Below are positions 34,704 to 43,747 of a stretch of 64,000 nucleotides of DNA, one piece after another. The notes below the pieces were generated by a model. The model made no database searches. It was not told where the DNA came from and saw nothing but the letters and a program-made list of their open reading frames with translations. Within the stretch, counting starts at the first letter, position 1; every line of letters begins with the position of its first letter. A program made the position numbers and the translations under genes. Origin of the DNA: Urinicoccus timonensis (GTDB lineage Bacteria > Bacillota > Clostridia > Tissierellales > Peptoniphilaceae); assembly GCF_900232945.1 (NCBI RefSeq), contig NZ_OCTU01000005.1, forward strand, positions 118,771-182,770, in the 5' to 3' direction.

Positions 34704-36770
34704 TCATTTTTTGATATAGGAACAATCCCTATTATTGCATTGGAGACGCGTCCCCTTTCGAGTAACTCTTTTTGTCATAATGTCTCCACACTTGGGACAT
34801 TTTTCAGCAGTAGGCTCATGCCAGGAGACAAAATCGCACTTGGGATAGTTGCTACAACCGTAAAACACACGCCCCTTTTTGCTCCTTCTCACTACAATTT
34901 CTCCATCCTTACACTTGGGACAAGCAAGGCCTATTTTTTCTTCCAAGGGTTTTGCATTTCGGCATTCTGGAAAACCTGGACAAGCTAAAAACTTTCCATA
35001 TCTACCCATTTTTATTACCATATTCCGACCACATTTTTCGCATTTTTCATCCGTTACTTCATCTCGGATTTCCACTTCTTCGATTTCTTTTTCTGCCTTA
35101 ACTAAATCTTTTTCCAAGACTTGGTAAATTTCCCGAACGAGTTGCTTCCAAGGAATTTTTCCTTCAGCAATTTCATCTAAAGACTTTTCCATACCTGCCG
35201 TGAAGTCTACATTAACTAAATCTGGGAAGTAGTTACTTAAAAGGTCATTAACAGTCATTCCTAATTCTGTCGGAGTAATTTTTTTCTGTTCTAAAACTGC
35301 ATAGTAGCGGGTTAAAAGAGTACTCACCATGGATGCATAAGTTGAAGGTCGCCCAATTTGTAGGTCTTCTAAAGTCTTAATCAAGGACGCTTCATTGTAC
35401 CTAGCCGGTGGCTGTGTAAAGTGTTGTTCACAGTCCAAAGACAAAACATCTACCAAGTCTTTTTCTTTTAATACTGGTAAATAGGCATCCTTGCTCTTGG
35501 CATAATGATAGACTCTTAAAAAACCATCAAAAGCAATTCTTGATCCTGTGCTTTTGAAGATGTGGTCTTTTGTATTGAATAAGGCGGTTATTGATTGGAT
35601 TTGGGCAGGTGCCATTTGTGATGAAACAAAACGGTTCCAAATTAGTTCATACAATTTAAATTGATCTTTTGTCAGAGCATCTTTGATTTTTTCTGGAGTC
35701 CTCGTAACATCTGTGGGGCGGATACATTCGTGAGCATCTTGAATCCCTTCCTTTTTGGCAGTTTTTCTAAAGTTTGGTCCTAGGTAGTTAGCCCCATAAT
35801 TGTCTTTAATGAAAGTTCGACAAGCATTTCTGGCCTGGTCTGAAATACGAGTTGAATCTGTACGCATGTAAGTAATTAAACCAACTGTTTTTTCTCCAGG
35901 AATATCAATTCCTTCATACAAACCTTGGGCCACTCGCATGGTTTTCTTAGTATTAAAATTTAGCCTCCGTGATCCTTCTTGTTGGAGGGTTGATGTAGTA
36001 AAGGGTTTAAAAGAAACTCGGTTCTTTTTTGATTCTTGCAGGCTATATACTTCAAGTTTTTTTACATTAACTTCATCATAGATTTTTTGAGCTTGGTCTT
36101 TTGTTTTAAAAGTCTTTTTTTCAACCTTGTCCCCTACTAATTGACCTATATAGGTGGAGTTGAACTTGCTTCTAGATTTTTTTAAAACTGCTTCAATGGT
36201 CCAGGATTCTTCTGGCTCAAACTGTTCAATCTCTTCTTCTCTCTCACAGATAAGCTTTAGAACTACGGATTGAACACGACCAGCTGAAAGTCCATTTTTA
36301 ACCTTTTTCCATAGAAGAGGGCTAATTTTATAACCCACTATCCGGTCTAAAATTCTTCGGGCTTGTTGGGCATCTACTAAGTCCTCATCAATTTTTCTAG
36401 GCAACTTTATTTGTCTTTTAACCGTTTCTTCTGTAATTTCATTAAACTCTACCCGGATATCGTCGTTTAAATCTAGATCTAAGATATAAGCTAAATGCCA
36501 AGAAATGGCTTCTCCTTCCCGGTCCGGGTCAGTTGCTAAAAGAACATTATCTACTTTTTTTGCTTCTTTTTTTAATTCCTTAATCAAGGGTCCCTTGCCC
36601 CGGATATTGATGTATTTTGGCTCAAAATCATTTTCGATGTCAATACCGAAAGTACTTTTTGGTAAGTCTCGGACATGCCCTACAGAAGCCAAGACCTTAT
36701 AATTTCTTCCTAACATTTTTTTGATTGCCTTCGCCTTGGTTGGCGATTCCACAATTACTAAATTCTTCAT
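34704..36770 (-). CDS. topA: DNA topoisomerase I
   Basis: A type IA topoisomerase of 688 residues that relaxes negative supercoils. The Toprim domain begins KNLVIVESPTKAKAIKKML and carries DPDREGEAISWH. The catalytic tyrosine is in VGLITYMRTDSTRIS (about residue 300). Three tetracysteine zinc ribbons end the protein: CEKCGRN, CPKCKDG and CPKCGDI, each with a second CxnC pair. It lies after dprA, the standard Bacillota order dprA-topA; downstream it runs into pilB. Confidence 0.97.
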   Translation of the reverse strand: MKNLVIVESPTKAKAIKKMLGRNYKVLASVGHVRDLPKSTFGIDIENDFEPKYINIRGKGPLIKELKKEAKKVDNVLLATDPDREGEAISWHLAYILDLDLNDDIRVEFNEITEETVKRQIKLPRKIDEDLVDAQQARRILDRIVGYKISPLLWKKVKNGLSAGRVQSVVLKLICEREEEIEQFEPEESWTIEAVLKKSRSKFNSTYIGQLVGDKVEKKTFKTKDQAQKIYDEVNVKKLEVYSLQESKKNRVSFKPFTTSTLQQEGSRRLNFNTKKTMRVAQGLYEGIDIPGEKTVGLITYMRTDSTRISDQARNACRTFIKDNYGANYLGPNFRKTAKKEGIQDAHECIRPTDVTRTPEKIKDALTKDQFKLYELIWNRFVSSQMAPAQIQSITALFNTKDHIFKSTGSRIAFDGFLRVYHYAKSKDAYLPVLKEKDLVDVLSLDCEQHFTQPPARYNEASLIKTLEDLQIGRPSTYASMVSTLLTRYYAVLEQKKITPTELGMTVNDLLSNYFPDLVNVDFTAGMEKSLDEIAEGKIPWKQLVREIYQVLEKDLVKAEKEIEEVEIRDEVTDEKCEKCGRNMVIKMGRYGKFLACPGFPECRNAKPLEEKIGLACPKCKDGEIVVRRSKKGRVFYGCSNYPKCDFVSWHEPTAEKCPKCGDIMTKRVTRKGTRLQCNNRDCSYIKK

Positions 36771-36822
36771 CTAACCACCTAACTTTATTTATTAAACTAT
36801 ATTTCTTGCCATATTTTATGTC

Positions 36823-37905
36823 TTAATCAACTTCGACCCCTGTACATAGGGCAAATTGGTCTGTTCCTTGTGATTCAATAATCCCCTTCATTTCTAATAA
36901 GGTGAGGATCATATTTACTGTTGAAATCTTATGACCAGTTTTCAAGCATATTAAATTTGCTGTATTCATTCCCTGGGCGATACATTGTAAGTATAGTCTT
37001 TCATCTTCATCAATATCCAGGTCAATGGCTTGTTTTGTCTTCTTTTTAAAGATAAAATCTAGATCTTCTTGCTTGGTATAAATCAAGGCGCCATCTCTGA
37101 TTAAAAGATTTGTTCCTTGGCTGTAGGGAGAATTAATATTGCCTGGAACAGCAAAAATATCCTTTCCCTGTTCTGCTGCATAGCGAGCCGTAATTAAAGA
37201 TCCTGACTTTTCTTTTGCCTCAATAACAATTACGCATTGGCTTAATGCTGAAATGATCCGATTCCTCAGGGGAAAATGATGAGGAAGAGCTTGAGACCCT
37301 GGAGGATATTCTGTTACAATAGCTCCTTCTTCCACCAACTTATAATATAAATCCTTATTTCTGGCTGGATAAATAACATCAATTCCAGTGCCCAAAACAC
37401 CAATGGAGCGACCACCTTGGTCCAGACAGGCCCATTGAGAGATTGCATCAATGCCTAGGGCCATCCCACTTACAACTGCCACATCCCGTTCTACTAATCC
37501 CCGAGATATATCCTGAGCTACAACTTTTCCATAAGCTGTATGGGACCGGGCCCCGACAATGCCACATCTTTCCTTTTCCAAAACACGCTTGAGGTCCCCT
37601 CTAATATATAAGACTACAGGGGGATTTTCAATATAGTTAAATTCATCTGGATAGTCTTCATCCTGGTCCACTAGGACTTGAAATTTAAAACGAACCATAT
37701 CCGCTTTAAGCTTATCCAACAAGACCCTTTCGTCTGCATTTTGGATTTTCTTAACAATATTAGGCCCTAGGCTCTTTTTGATTTCCTTTAAAAAAGCTTC
37801 CTTATCTTGACAATAAACCGGTAGATGGTCTTCAATTTTATGGATTTGCTCCGGTGCTAAGCCCAGAAGAGATAAGACAATCTTTCCTTCTCTGATCGTT
37901 TTCAT
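36823..37905 (-). CDS. dprA: DNA-processing protein DprA
   Basis: It protects incoming single-stranded DNA and loads RecA during transformation. The 360-residue protein has an N-terminal SAM-like region and the Rossmann core: CGIVGARSHTAYGK, VVSGMALGIDAISQWA, SIGVLGTGIDVIYPARN, and RNRIISALSQCVIVIEA. A small C-terminal winged helix follows. The ATG at 37905 overlaps the comM stop as ATGA and has GGGGGAG in front; a TTG four codons earlier is not used. Its partners here, comM and pilus genes, support a role in DNA uptake. Confidence 0.95.
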   Translation of the reverse strand: MKTIREGKIVLSLLGLAPEQIHKIEDHLPVYCQDKEAFLKEIKKSLGPNIVKKIQNADERVLLDKLKADMVRFKFQVLVDQDEDYPDEFNYIENPPVVLYIRGDLKRVLEKERCGIVGARSHTAYGKVVAQDISRGLVERDVAVVSGMALGIDAISQWACLDQGGRSIGVLGTGIDVIYPARNKDLYYKLVEEGAIVTEYPPGSQALPHHFPLRNRIISALSQCVIVIEAKEKSGSLITARYAAEQGKDIFAVPGNINSPYSQGTNLLIRDGALIYTKQEDLDFIFKKKTKQAIDLDIDEDERLYLQCIAQGMNTANLICLKTGHKISTVNMILTLLEMKGIIESQGTDQFALCTGVEVD

Positions 37906-39431
37906 CTGCTCCCCCAATATTTTGATTCTACACTTCGGTAGCGAATGGCTTCCAATAAATGGTCTTGCCTTATATTTTCTGACCCACTGAGGTCGGCAAT
38001 GGTTCTAGCCACTTTTAAAATCTTATGGTAGCTTCGGGCAGAAAAATGATATTTTTTAAAGGCCATCTCAATTATTTTTTCACTAGCCTGGTCAATTTTA
38101 CAGTATTTTTTTATTTCCCGATCTTTAATATTGGCGTTACAGAAATAATTAGATTCTTTAAATCGTTCAATTTGTCGATTTCTTGCTGCAATAACTCTCT
38201 TACGAATTTCTTCACTGGTTTCTTCTTTTATATCTGTTGATATATCCTTAAACTTAACTGGTGATAATTCTACATGGATATCAATCCGGTCCAGAAGAGG
38301 GTGGCTGATTTTTCCTAAGTATCTTTGAATGCTCTGGGTAGAGCATTGACATGGCTCAGTAGGATGTCCATAGTATCCACAGGGGCAAGGATTCATCGAA
38401 CCCACAAACATGAAGTTTGCAGGATAAGTGAGTGAAGCTTGCGCTCTAGCTATGTGAATGGAATGGTCTTCCATGGGTTGACGTAAAACTTCCAAAACAT
38501 TTCTAGAGAATTCAGCCAATTCATCCAAGTAGAGAACTCCATTATGGGCCAGGGAAACTTCTCCTGGCTTTGGAATTCGTCCTCCTCCTATTAAGGAAAC
38601 AGATGAGCTGGTATGGTGGGGAGAGCGAAAGGGCCTCTCTTTAATTAAATTTTCGTCCTTCAACAATCCAGCTACGCTATAGATTTTTGTCACTTCTATA
38701 GATTCTTCAAAGGTCAGAGGCGGTAGAATAGTTGAAAGCCTTTTTGCAGCCATGCTTTTTCCACAACCAGGGGATCCAATCATTAAAAGATTGTGCCCTC
38801 CGGCAGCAGCAATTTCCATTGCTCTTTTTAAAAGATGCTGACCTCTAATTTCAGAGAAATCTACATCATAACGTTTACTTGACTCTTGAAAAATTTCTGC
38901 AGCTTGGGGCTTAATCTCTCTTTCCCCATTAATAAATTCCACCACTTCCACCAGTGAATTTACCGGATAAATTTCCATATCAGAAATTGCTGCACATTCT
39001 TTTCGATTTTTATAGGGAACGATGACTTTTCTATAACCCTTTTCCCTTAAAGAGATGATCATAGGTAGGGCCCCTTCTATAGCCGTTACCTGACCATCCA
39101 AGTTTACCTCGCCTATATATATGTAGTCTTCAATCTTATCTTCTTCCACTTCTCCATTGGCAGCTAAAATTGCAATGCAAATGGCCAAATCCATTTGGGT
39201 TCCATCTTTTTTTAAGCTGGCAGGGCTTAGATTAATGGTGATTCTCTTTAAAGGAAATTCTAATTGACTATTTTTAATGGCTGCCCTTGCTCTTTCAGAA
39301 GATTCCTTAATAGCTGCATCAGGAAGTCCCACTATGTTTATTTTGGGAAGCCCTCTGGATAAGTCACATTCGACCTGAACGATATGTCCTTCAAGGCCCT
39401 CTAATGTACAGGTCTTAATTCTTGAATACAT
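37902..39431 (-). CDS. comM: ComM/YifB family Mg chelatase-like AAA ATPase
   Basis: A 509-residue protein with an N-terminal Lon-protease-like fold (HIVQVECDLSRGLPKINIVGL). A Mg-chelatase-type AAA+ module follows: Walker A LLMIGSPGCGKSMAAKRL, RPFRSPHHTSSSVSLIGGG, Walker B NGVLYLDELAEF, and a zinc-like CPCGYYGHPTEPCQC. A C-terminal domain ends it. In Gram-negatives ComM is a branch-migration helicase that helps integrate transformed DNA. The gene is next to dprA, as in many bacteria. Confidence 0.93.
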   Translation of the reverse strand: MYSRIKTCTLEGLEGHIVQVECDLSRGLPKINIVGLPDAAIKESSERARAAIKNSQLEFPLKRITINLSPASLKKDGTQMDLAICIAILAANGEVEEDKIEDYIYIGEVNLDGQVTAIEGALPMIISLREKGYRKVIVPYKNRKECAAISDMEIYPVNSLVEVVEFINGEREIKPQAAEIFQESSKRYDVDFSEIRGQHLLKRAMEIAAAGGHNLLMIGSPGCGKSMAAKRLSTILPPLTFEESIEVTKIYSVAGLLKDENLIKERPFRSPHHTSSSVSLIGGGRIPKPGEVSLAHNGVLYLDELAEFSRNVLEVLRQPMEDHSIHIARAQASLTYPANFMFVGSMNPCPCGYYGHPTEPCQCSTQSIQRYLGKISHPLLDRIDIHVELSPVKFKDISTDIKEETSEEIRKRVIAARNRQIERFKESNYFCNANIKDREIKKYCKIDQASEKIIEMAFKKYHFSARSYHKILKVARTIADLSGSENIRQDHLLEAIRYRSVESKYWGSR

Positions 39432-39440
39432 TTTGCCCTC

Positions 39441-39791
39441 CTACCAAAAAGCATCAATAAAATGATTGCATTGTTTCTCCCTATAAGGATAAACTTCAAT
39501 AACATCAAACCTACACTCTAAAAATCGGTTCCCCTCTTCTTGTAAAAATAAAAGGGTTGTTTCTTTAATTTTTCTCTGCTTGCTTTCATGAACCGCTTCA
39601 AAAGCATGTCCATACCGATCATTTTTCCGAGTCTTCACTTCAACAACCACTAAGGTGATTCCGTCTAAAGCAATGATATCTAACTCTCCAATAGAGTTTT
39701 TATAGTTTCTGTGTAAAATTTTATAGCCCAGGTTCCGAAGATAGTCTGTTGCAATCTCCTCACCCTTAGCTCCAAAACTAATGTGATTCAT
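39441..39791 (-). CDS. YraN family (UPF0102) nuclease-fold protein
   Basis: A 116-residue protein of the UPF0102/YraN family, predicted to have a restriction-endonuclease-like fold. Visible marks are GAKGEEIATDYLRNLGYKILHRNY, then GELDIIALDGITLVVVEVKTR with the D-xn-ExK catalytic pattern, and QRKIKETTLLFL. Its substrate is unknown. Overlap with rnhB (14 bases) and closeness to comM and dprA are conserved neighbourhood features. Confidence 0.9.
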   Translation of the reverse strand: MNHISFGAKGEEIATDYLRNLGYKILHRNYKNSIGELDIIALDGITLVVVEVKTRKNDRYGHAFEAVHESKQRKIKETTLLFLQEEGNRFLECRFDVIEVYPYREKQCNHFIDAFW

Positions 39792-40404
39792 TGGACAAAA
39801 TCTTTCTCAAAAAAGTCATCCGGTGCAGAGGACTGGGCCCTAGGGCTTTAATGGCCCCTCTATGAAGGACTGTGGCATAACCCTTGTGTTTTTCAATGCC
39901 ATAACCTGGATAGTCCTTGCTCCACTGGATGCAAAGACGGTCTCGATAAACCTTAGCAACAATGGAAGCGCAAGAAATACTATAGCTTAGGTCATCTCCA
40001 TGAATGATGGCCTTTTGCTCTATATCTAAGTCGATGGTTTCCGCATCTATCAAGGCTAGGTCCGGTTTAAAGACCTGTCCCTCCTGGTCTCTTAAGTTTT
40101 CCACCGCCTTTTTCATAGCAAGCCTACTAGCCTGCTTGATATTAATTTCATCAATCGTTTTTGAGTCAACTCGACCAATACCAACTGCCTTACATTCCTT
40201 TAAAATTTCCTCATAAAGGGCTTCTCTGCGTTTTTCAGATAATTTCTTAGAGTCCTTGACTCCTTCAATAAAAGATTCTCTAGGCATAACAATGGCACAG
40301 GCTACCACATCTCCAAATAAGCAGCCTCTGCCAACTTCATCAATCCCTACCAAAGATCCATAACCTTCTTGATAGTAGGTTTGGTCAAATTCACATCCAT
40401 TCAT
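39778..40404 (-). CDS. rnhB: Ribonuclease HII
   Basis: It removes ribonucleotides and RNA primers from DNA. Of the 208 residues, GIDEVGRGCLFGDVVACAIVM gives the first catalytic D and E. ALIDAETIDLDIEQ and SCASIVAKVYRDRL supply the other acidic residues. The C-terminus GYATVLHRGAIKALGPSPLHRMTF is typical. ATG 40404 is preferred, with GGAGG six bases upstream. A longer frame to 40479 would lie inside rbgA. Confidence 0.95.
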   Translation of the reverse strand: MNGCEFDQTYYQEGYGSLVGIDEVGRGCLFGDVVACAIVMPRESFIEGVKDSKKLSEKRREALYEEILKECKAVGIGRVDSKTIDEINIKQASRLAMKKAVENLRDQEGQVFKPDLALIDAETIDLDIEQKAIIHGDDLSYSISCASIVAKVYRDRLCIQWSKDYPGYGIEKHKGYATVLHRGAIKALGPSPLHRMTFLRKILSNESH

Positions 40405-41245
40405 GAGCATCCTCCAAGGTGATCCGTCCCAATCTTCCCTTACGAAAATCATCAAACAAGAGATTGGATACTTTTTCATAATCTATATAGCCACCCTTCA
40501 TGATGGCTCCTCTGCTTTTACCAATTTCATCTAAGACCTCCAAAGGAGTTAGGTCAGTCTTGATTCCATAGCGTCTTTCGAGAATCTTAGGATCAATATC
40601 TAAAATCTCTTGAATAAAATGGAGAGAGAGAGTTTCCAGGTCTAATAGTTCATCCTTGATAGACCCTACATAAGCCAAGTGCTTGGCCACACTTTCATTT
40701 TCAAATTTAGGCCACAAAACCCCCGGTGTATCCAATAGGTCAATCCCATCCCCCAACCGAATCCATTGATTGGTCCGGGTAACTCCGGGCCTATTACCGA
40801 TTTTTGCACTTTTCTTCCCAATATAGGAGTTAATAAAGGTTGATTTTCCAACATTGGGAATTCCAATAACCATGGCTCTCAGGGAGTGGTTTTTCAATCC
40901 CCTTTTTTCTTTTTTCTCCAGCAAGTCTTGATTAAGTTTGTAGGCCTCCTGCTTTAGAAGTTTCTTCATCTTGCTGTCTTTACTGTTATATAAAAGCGCC
41001 CGGGTATTCATTTCCCCATTGAGACGGTCTAACCACTCTTGATTCATCTTTGGATCTGCAAGGTCACTTTTATTAATTAAAACCAAGCGATTTTTATCTG
41101 GCAACAAGTCTGAAAGTTTAGGGTTTTGAGAACTAAAGGGAATTCTTGCATCCAACATTTCAATCATAAAGTCAATCATATTGGCCTTGGTTGACAGGTC
41201 ATCCATGGTTTTCTTCATATGTCCAGGAAACCAATTAATATTCAT
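40391..41245 (-). CDS. rbgA: Ribosome biogenesis GTPase RbgA (YlqF)
   Basis: A circularly permuted GTPase for late 50S assembly, 284 residues. The N-terminus INWFPGHMKKT is the family mark. The G4 motif NKSDL comes before G1 (GIPNVGKSTFIN) and G3 (DTPGVLWP), showing the permutation. A C-terminal RNA-binding region follows, with LTPLEVLDEIGKSRGA. It overlaps the upstream HAD gene by 11 bases. In B. subtilis it is also adjacent to rnhB. Confidence 0.95.
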   Translation of the reverse strand: MNINWFPGHMKKTMDDLSTKANMIDFMIEMLDARIPFSSQNPKLSDLLPDKNRLVLINKSDLADPKMNQEWLDRLNGEMNTRALLYNSKDSKMKKLLKQEAYKLNQDLLEKKEKRGLKNHSLRAMVIGIPNVGKSTFINSYIGKKSAKIGNRPGVTRTNQWIRLGDGIDLLDTPGVLWPKFENESVAKHLAYVGSIKDELLDLETLSLHFIQEILDIDPKILERRYGIKTDLTPLEVLDEIGKSRGAIMKGGYIDYEKVSNLLFDDFRKGRLGRITLEDAHEWM

Positions 41246-42083
41246 GACAAAACCCTCCTTTTAGGTATTTTTCAATGGCTTGGGTGGCACCACAGTGGTT
41301 GTTATCATAGTCGCTAACAAAATCTGCAATGGATTTTACACTGGCCGGTCCATTGGCCATGGCAATGCCCACCTTTGCATTTTTAATCAAGATAAGGTCA
41401 TTTACATCGTCACCAATGGTTATCATATCGGTGATTTTCTCATGGAGCTTTTGGGCCATAATCTGTGCTCCATAAAATTTATTCACTTGGTGGGGCATGA
41501 TTTCTAAAATCCCCACATGCTGGTCTAAATTTCTAAGTATATGCATAGATAGAGAATCAGGATGTTTCCTATCAAGTTCTTCTTGAAAATTCTCCAATAT
41601 GTCATCTCGTCCAAAATAAATCGTAGACAAGACAACTTGATCTTTTAAATCCTGGTAGTCTTCTATCTTTAAAACTCGAAGAGGTTCATCTTCTAAATAG
41701 TCTAACAGGTCAGAATTGTAGTCCTTACCATTATAAACCATATCATAGGCCTTGTGAAAACCATCGATATGAAAAACAGGACAGACGGGAAATTCTCTAC
41801 TTGTTTCTATGATTTTTCCAAGTAGGGGCATGTCCAAAGCCTTACGGAAAATAAGATGGTCTTCCTGGTCTCGGATAACAGCTCCATTATTTGCAATAAT
41901 TGGGATTTTTATTCCATAACGATTCAAGATTTCCCGGGCACTAAAATATCGCCGTCCAGTTGCAACGGCTAAATGATGTCCTTCTTGAAGAAATTGCCCT
42001 AAACGATCAATATCCTCTTGGCCTATTCTTTTATCATCTGTTAATAAAGTTCCATCTAAATCAAATAAAATGAACTTGCCCAC
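41235..42083 (-). CDS. Cof-type HAD-IIB family phosphatase
   Basis: A 282-residue haloacid dehalogenase phosphatase with a C2B cap. Motif I is FILFDLDGTLLTDD, motif II LAVATGRR, and the motif III/IV region MITIGDDVNDLILIKNAKVGIAMANG. Substrates are probably sugar phosphates or other small phosphate esters, not predictable here. The start is GTG at 42083, with AGGTGA upstream; no closer ATG exists. It is the first gene of the long run down to the pilus genes. Confidence 0.9.
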   Translation of the reverse strand: MGKFILFDLDGTLLTDDKRIGQEDIDRLGQFLQEGHHLAVATGRRYFSAREILNRYGIKIPIIANNGAVIRDQEDHLIFRKALDMPLLGKIIETSREFPVCPVFHIDGFHKAYDMVYNGKDYNSDLLDYLEDEPLRVLKIEDYQDLKDQVVLSTIYFGRDDILENFQEELDRKHPDSLSMHILRNLDQHVGILEIMPHQVNKFYGAQIMAQKLHEKITDMITIGDDVNDLILIKNAKVGIAMANGPASVKSIADFVSDYDNNHCGATQAIEKYLKGGFCHEY

Positions 42084-42140
42084 CCTATCACCTATATGTT
42101 TATAAAGATTTTTCTGCTAAAACACTGGTAAATCACTCAT

Positions 42141-42169
42141 ATTTTATCATTTATCCAAGAATCGGTCAA
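42141..42169 (-). promoter_or_regulatory. Promoter of the HAD-rbgA-rnhB-comM-dprA-topA-pil run
   Basis: On the minus strand, -35 TTGACC (42164-42169), a spacer of 17, and -10 TAAAAT (42141-42146). It is the only good promoter I see upstream of the run that ends at 30000. Confidence 0.7.
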
Positions 42170-42303
42170 CGAAAGTCAAACTATATATCCTTTTCTTACA
42201 GTATAAGACTAATTAGGTCCCTATCTTACTTTTCCTCCTCTAGTGAATCTAAATTTAAATCTTACAAGAAGTCGTTTCGAATCCTTTTCTTTTATTTCCC
42301 TAC
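42170..42303. other. Intergenic stretch with no recognised gene
   Basis: An AT-rich region between the terminator of the TPM-protein gene and the HAD promoter. One AGGAGG-like stretch occurs near 42235 on the minus strand, but no start codon with an open frame follows it. Confidence 0.5.
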
Positions 42304-42330
42304 AAAAAAAGAAGCTCCTAAGAGCTCCTT
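42304..42330 (-). terminator. Terminator of the lemA-TPM unit
   Basis: A nine-pair stem (one G-U), AAGGAGCTC with GAGCTTCTT and loop TTAG, is followed on the minus strand by T-rich sequence. It stands just after the TPM-protein stop. Confidence 0.85.
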
Positions 42331-42337
42331 TTACATT

Positions 42338-43177
42338 TTACCATCCACCGCTGGCTCCGCCGCCACCAGAAGATCCTCCGCCTCCGGACCAGCCGCCGCC
42401 GCCACCAGAAGATCCTCCGCCTCCGGACCAGCCGCCGCCTCCGCCAGACGACCAGCCGCCACCAGAAGAACCTCCGAATCCGCCTCCGGACCAGCCACCG
42501 CCAGGAAAGAAGACGCCTCCACGAAACCGCCTTCTCCGTCCTCCTCTTGGACCGGAAAAGAGAATGATTAAAATAATTAGGATGAAAATAATTCGAAAGT
42601 TTGCAGAAATTCCATTACTTTCTCCCTCTTCGATTTTTGTATTTAAATCTTTCTGGTCTAAATTTTGAACGGAGTCCTTGTCAAAACCAACCTCATCGCT
42701 TACCTTTGAAAAAATATAGGTATAGGCCTTTAAGATGCCTCCATTATAGTCTTGGTTTTGAAAGTAAGGAGTCATTTCATTAATGATTCGTTTACAAACC
42801 ATGTCTGGTAGAGCCCCTTCTAGGCCATAACCTGTTTCAATGCGAATTTTATGGTCATCAAAGGCGATTAGTAGCAAAACTCCTTGGTCTTGACGGTTGC
42901 CTATCTTCCATTTTTGGAAAAGCTCCTGGCTATAGTCCTCTATGGGAAGCCCTTGAAGGTCCTTAACCACAGCAACAACAATTTGTGCCTTAGTTGCCTG
43001 GTCAAGTTTTTTTGCCGATGAGATGATTGTATTTTTTGTGTTTGAATCTAAGAGACCCACTTCATCGTAGACATAGCCTTCGTAGGATGGGTCCGGAAGG
43101 GACTGTCCAGCAAATACAAGTCCTTGTAAAGAAAATATGAGTAAAATTGCGATTACAAGGGCTTTTACCCTCTTCAT
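42338..43177 (-). CDS. TPM-domain membrane protein with glycine/serine-rich tail (YgcG-like)
   Basis: A 279-residue exported protein. A signal peptide covers about 1-23. The TPM domain follows (about 30-165: PSYEGYVYDEVGLLDSNTK, QIVVAVVKDLQGLPIEDYS, GVLLLIAFDDHKIRIETGYGLEG). A membrane helix is near 195-213. A tail of some 60 residues is almost only G, S and W. The tail contains a 13-residue repeat, matched by a 39-base repeat in the DNA. TPM proteins are often encoded with LemA, as here, and are linked to membrane-protein quality control or envelope stress, without proven chemistry in this host. Confidence 0.88.
   Translation of the reverse strand: MKRVKALVIAILLIFSLQGLVFAGQSLPDPSYEGYVYDEVGLLDSNTKNTIISSAKKLDQATKAQIVVAVVKDLQGLPIEDYSQELFQKWKIGNRQDQGVLLLIAFDDHKIRIETGYGLEGALPDMVCKRIINEMTPYFQNQDYNGGILKAYTYIFSKVSDEVGFDKDSVQNLDQKDLNTKIEEGESNGISANFRIIFILIILIILFSGPRGGRRRRFRGGVFFPGGGWSGGGFGGSSGGGWSSGGGGGWSGGGGSSGGGGGWSGGGGSSGGGGASGGW
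42361..42440. repeat. 39-base direct repeat in the TPM-protein tail
   Basis: Two nearly exact copies of a GC-rich 39-base unit (for example CCACCAGAAGATCCTCCGCC beginning at 42363 and 42402), followed by degenerate partial copies to about 42480. It encodes the G/S/W repeats. Confidence 0.85.
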
Positions 43178-43738
43178 CTAAAAACTCACTTCCGGTACTT
43201 GAGATTCAGCTTCAGAAATTTCAAAATATGCTTTTTCTTGGAAACCTAAAAGAGATGCAATTAACTTGGTTGGAAAACGACGAACATCTTGGTTGAATTC
43301 AGATACTTGATCATTGTATCTCTTTCGTTCTACAGCAATCCTATTTTCTGTTCCTGCTAATTCAGCTTGTAGGTCTTGAAAATTCTTATCTGCTTTTAAC
43401 TCAGGATAGGCTTCTACAACCACATTGATATTGCCTAGGGCCTTATTTAATTCTTCATTGGCTTTTTCTTGTTCTTCAGGACCCTTAGCTTGATTTACTG
43501 AAGACCTAGCCTTGGTAATATCCGTTAAAACTTGAGATTCGTGACCTGCATAGCCCTTTACTGTGTTAACTAAATTTGGAATCAAATCTGCCCTTCTCTT
43601 TAAGACATTTTCAACTTGGGCCCATTGGTGGTTCACAGCTTCATCTTTGGCCACCAATCGATTATAGGTGGAAACTCCCTTCCCGAGTAAGATAAGCAAA
43701 ACAGCAGCGATAATAATAATTGGCAAAGATTTTTTCAT
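43178..43738 (-). CDS. LemA family protein
   Basis: A 186-residue protein with an N-terminal membrane helix (about 5-22). The coiled LemA domain follows: YNRLVAKDEAVNHQWAQVEN, KRRADLIPNLVNTVKGYAGHE, and the later GTENRIAVERKRYNDQV. All are strongly conserved in the family. The role is not settled; it is frequently paired with TPM proteins, and here the two are directly adjacent. The first base follows AGGAGG. Confidence 0.92.
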   Translation of the reverse strand: MKKSLPIIIIAAVLLILLGKGVSTYNRLVAKDEAVNHQWAQVENVLKRRADLIPNLVNTVKGYAGHESQVLTDITKARSSVNQAKGPEEQEKANEELNKALGNINVVVEAYPELKADKNFQDLQAELAGTENRIAVERKRYNDQVSEFNQDVRRFPTKLIASLLGFQEKAYFEISEAESQVPEVSF

Positions 43739-43747
43739 ACTAGCCTC

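Noticed and set aside
42361..42440. CRISPR-like repeat
   Set aside because: Units are contiguous in one coding frame with no unique spacers.
42243..42668. Plus-strand proline-rich open frame opposite the TPM gene
   Set aside because: It is the antisense of the G/S-rich repeat; GC-rich codon bias opens all frames. No ribosome site or family likeness.
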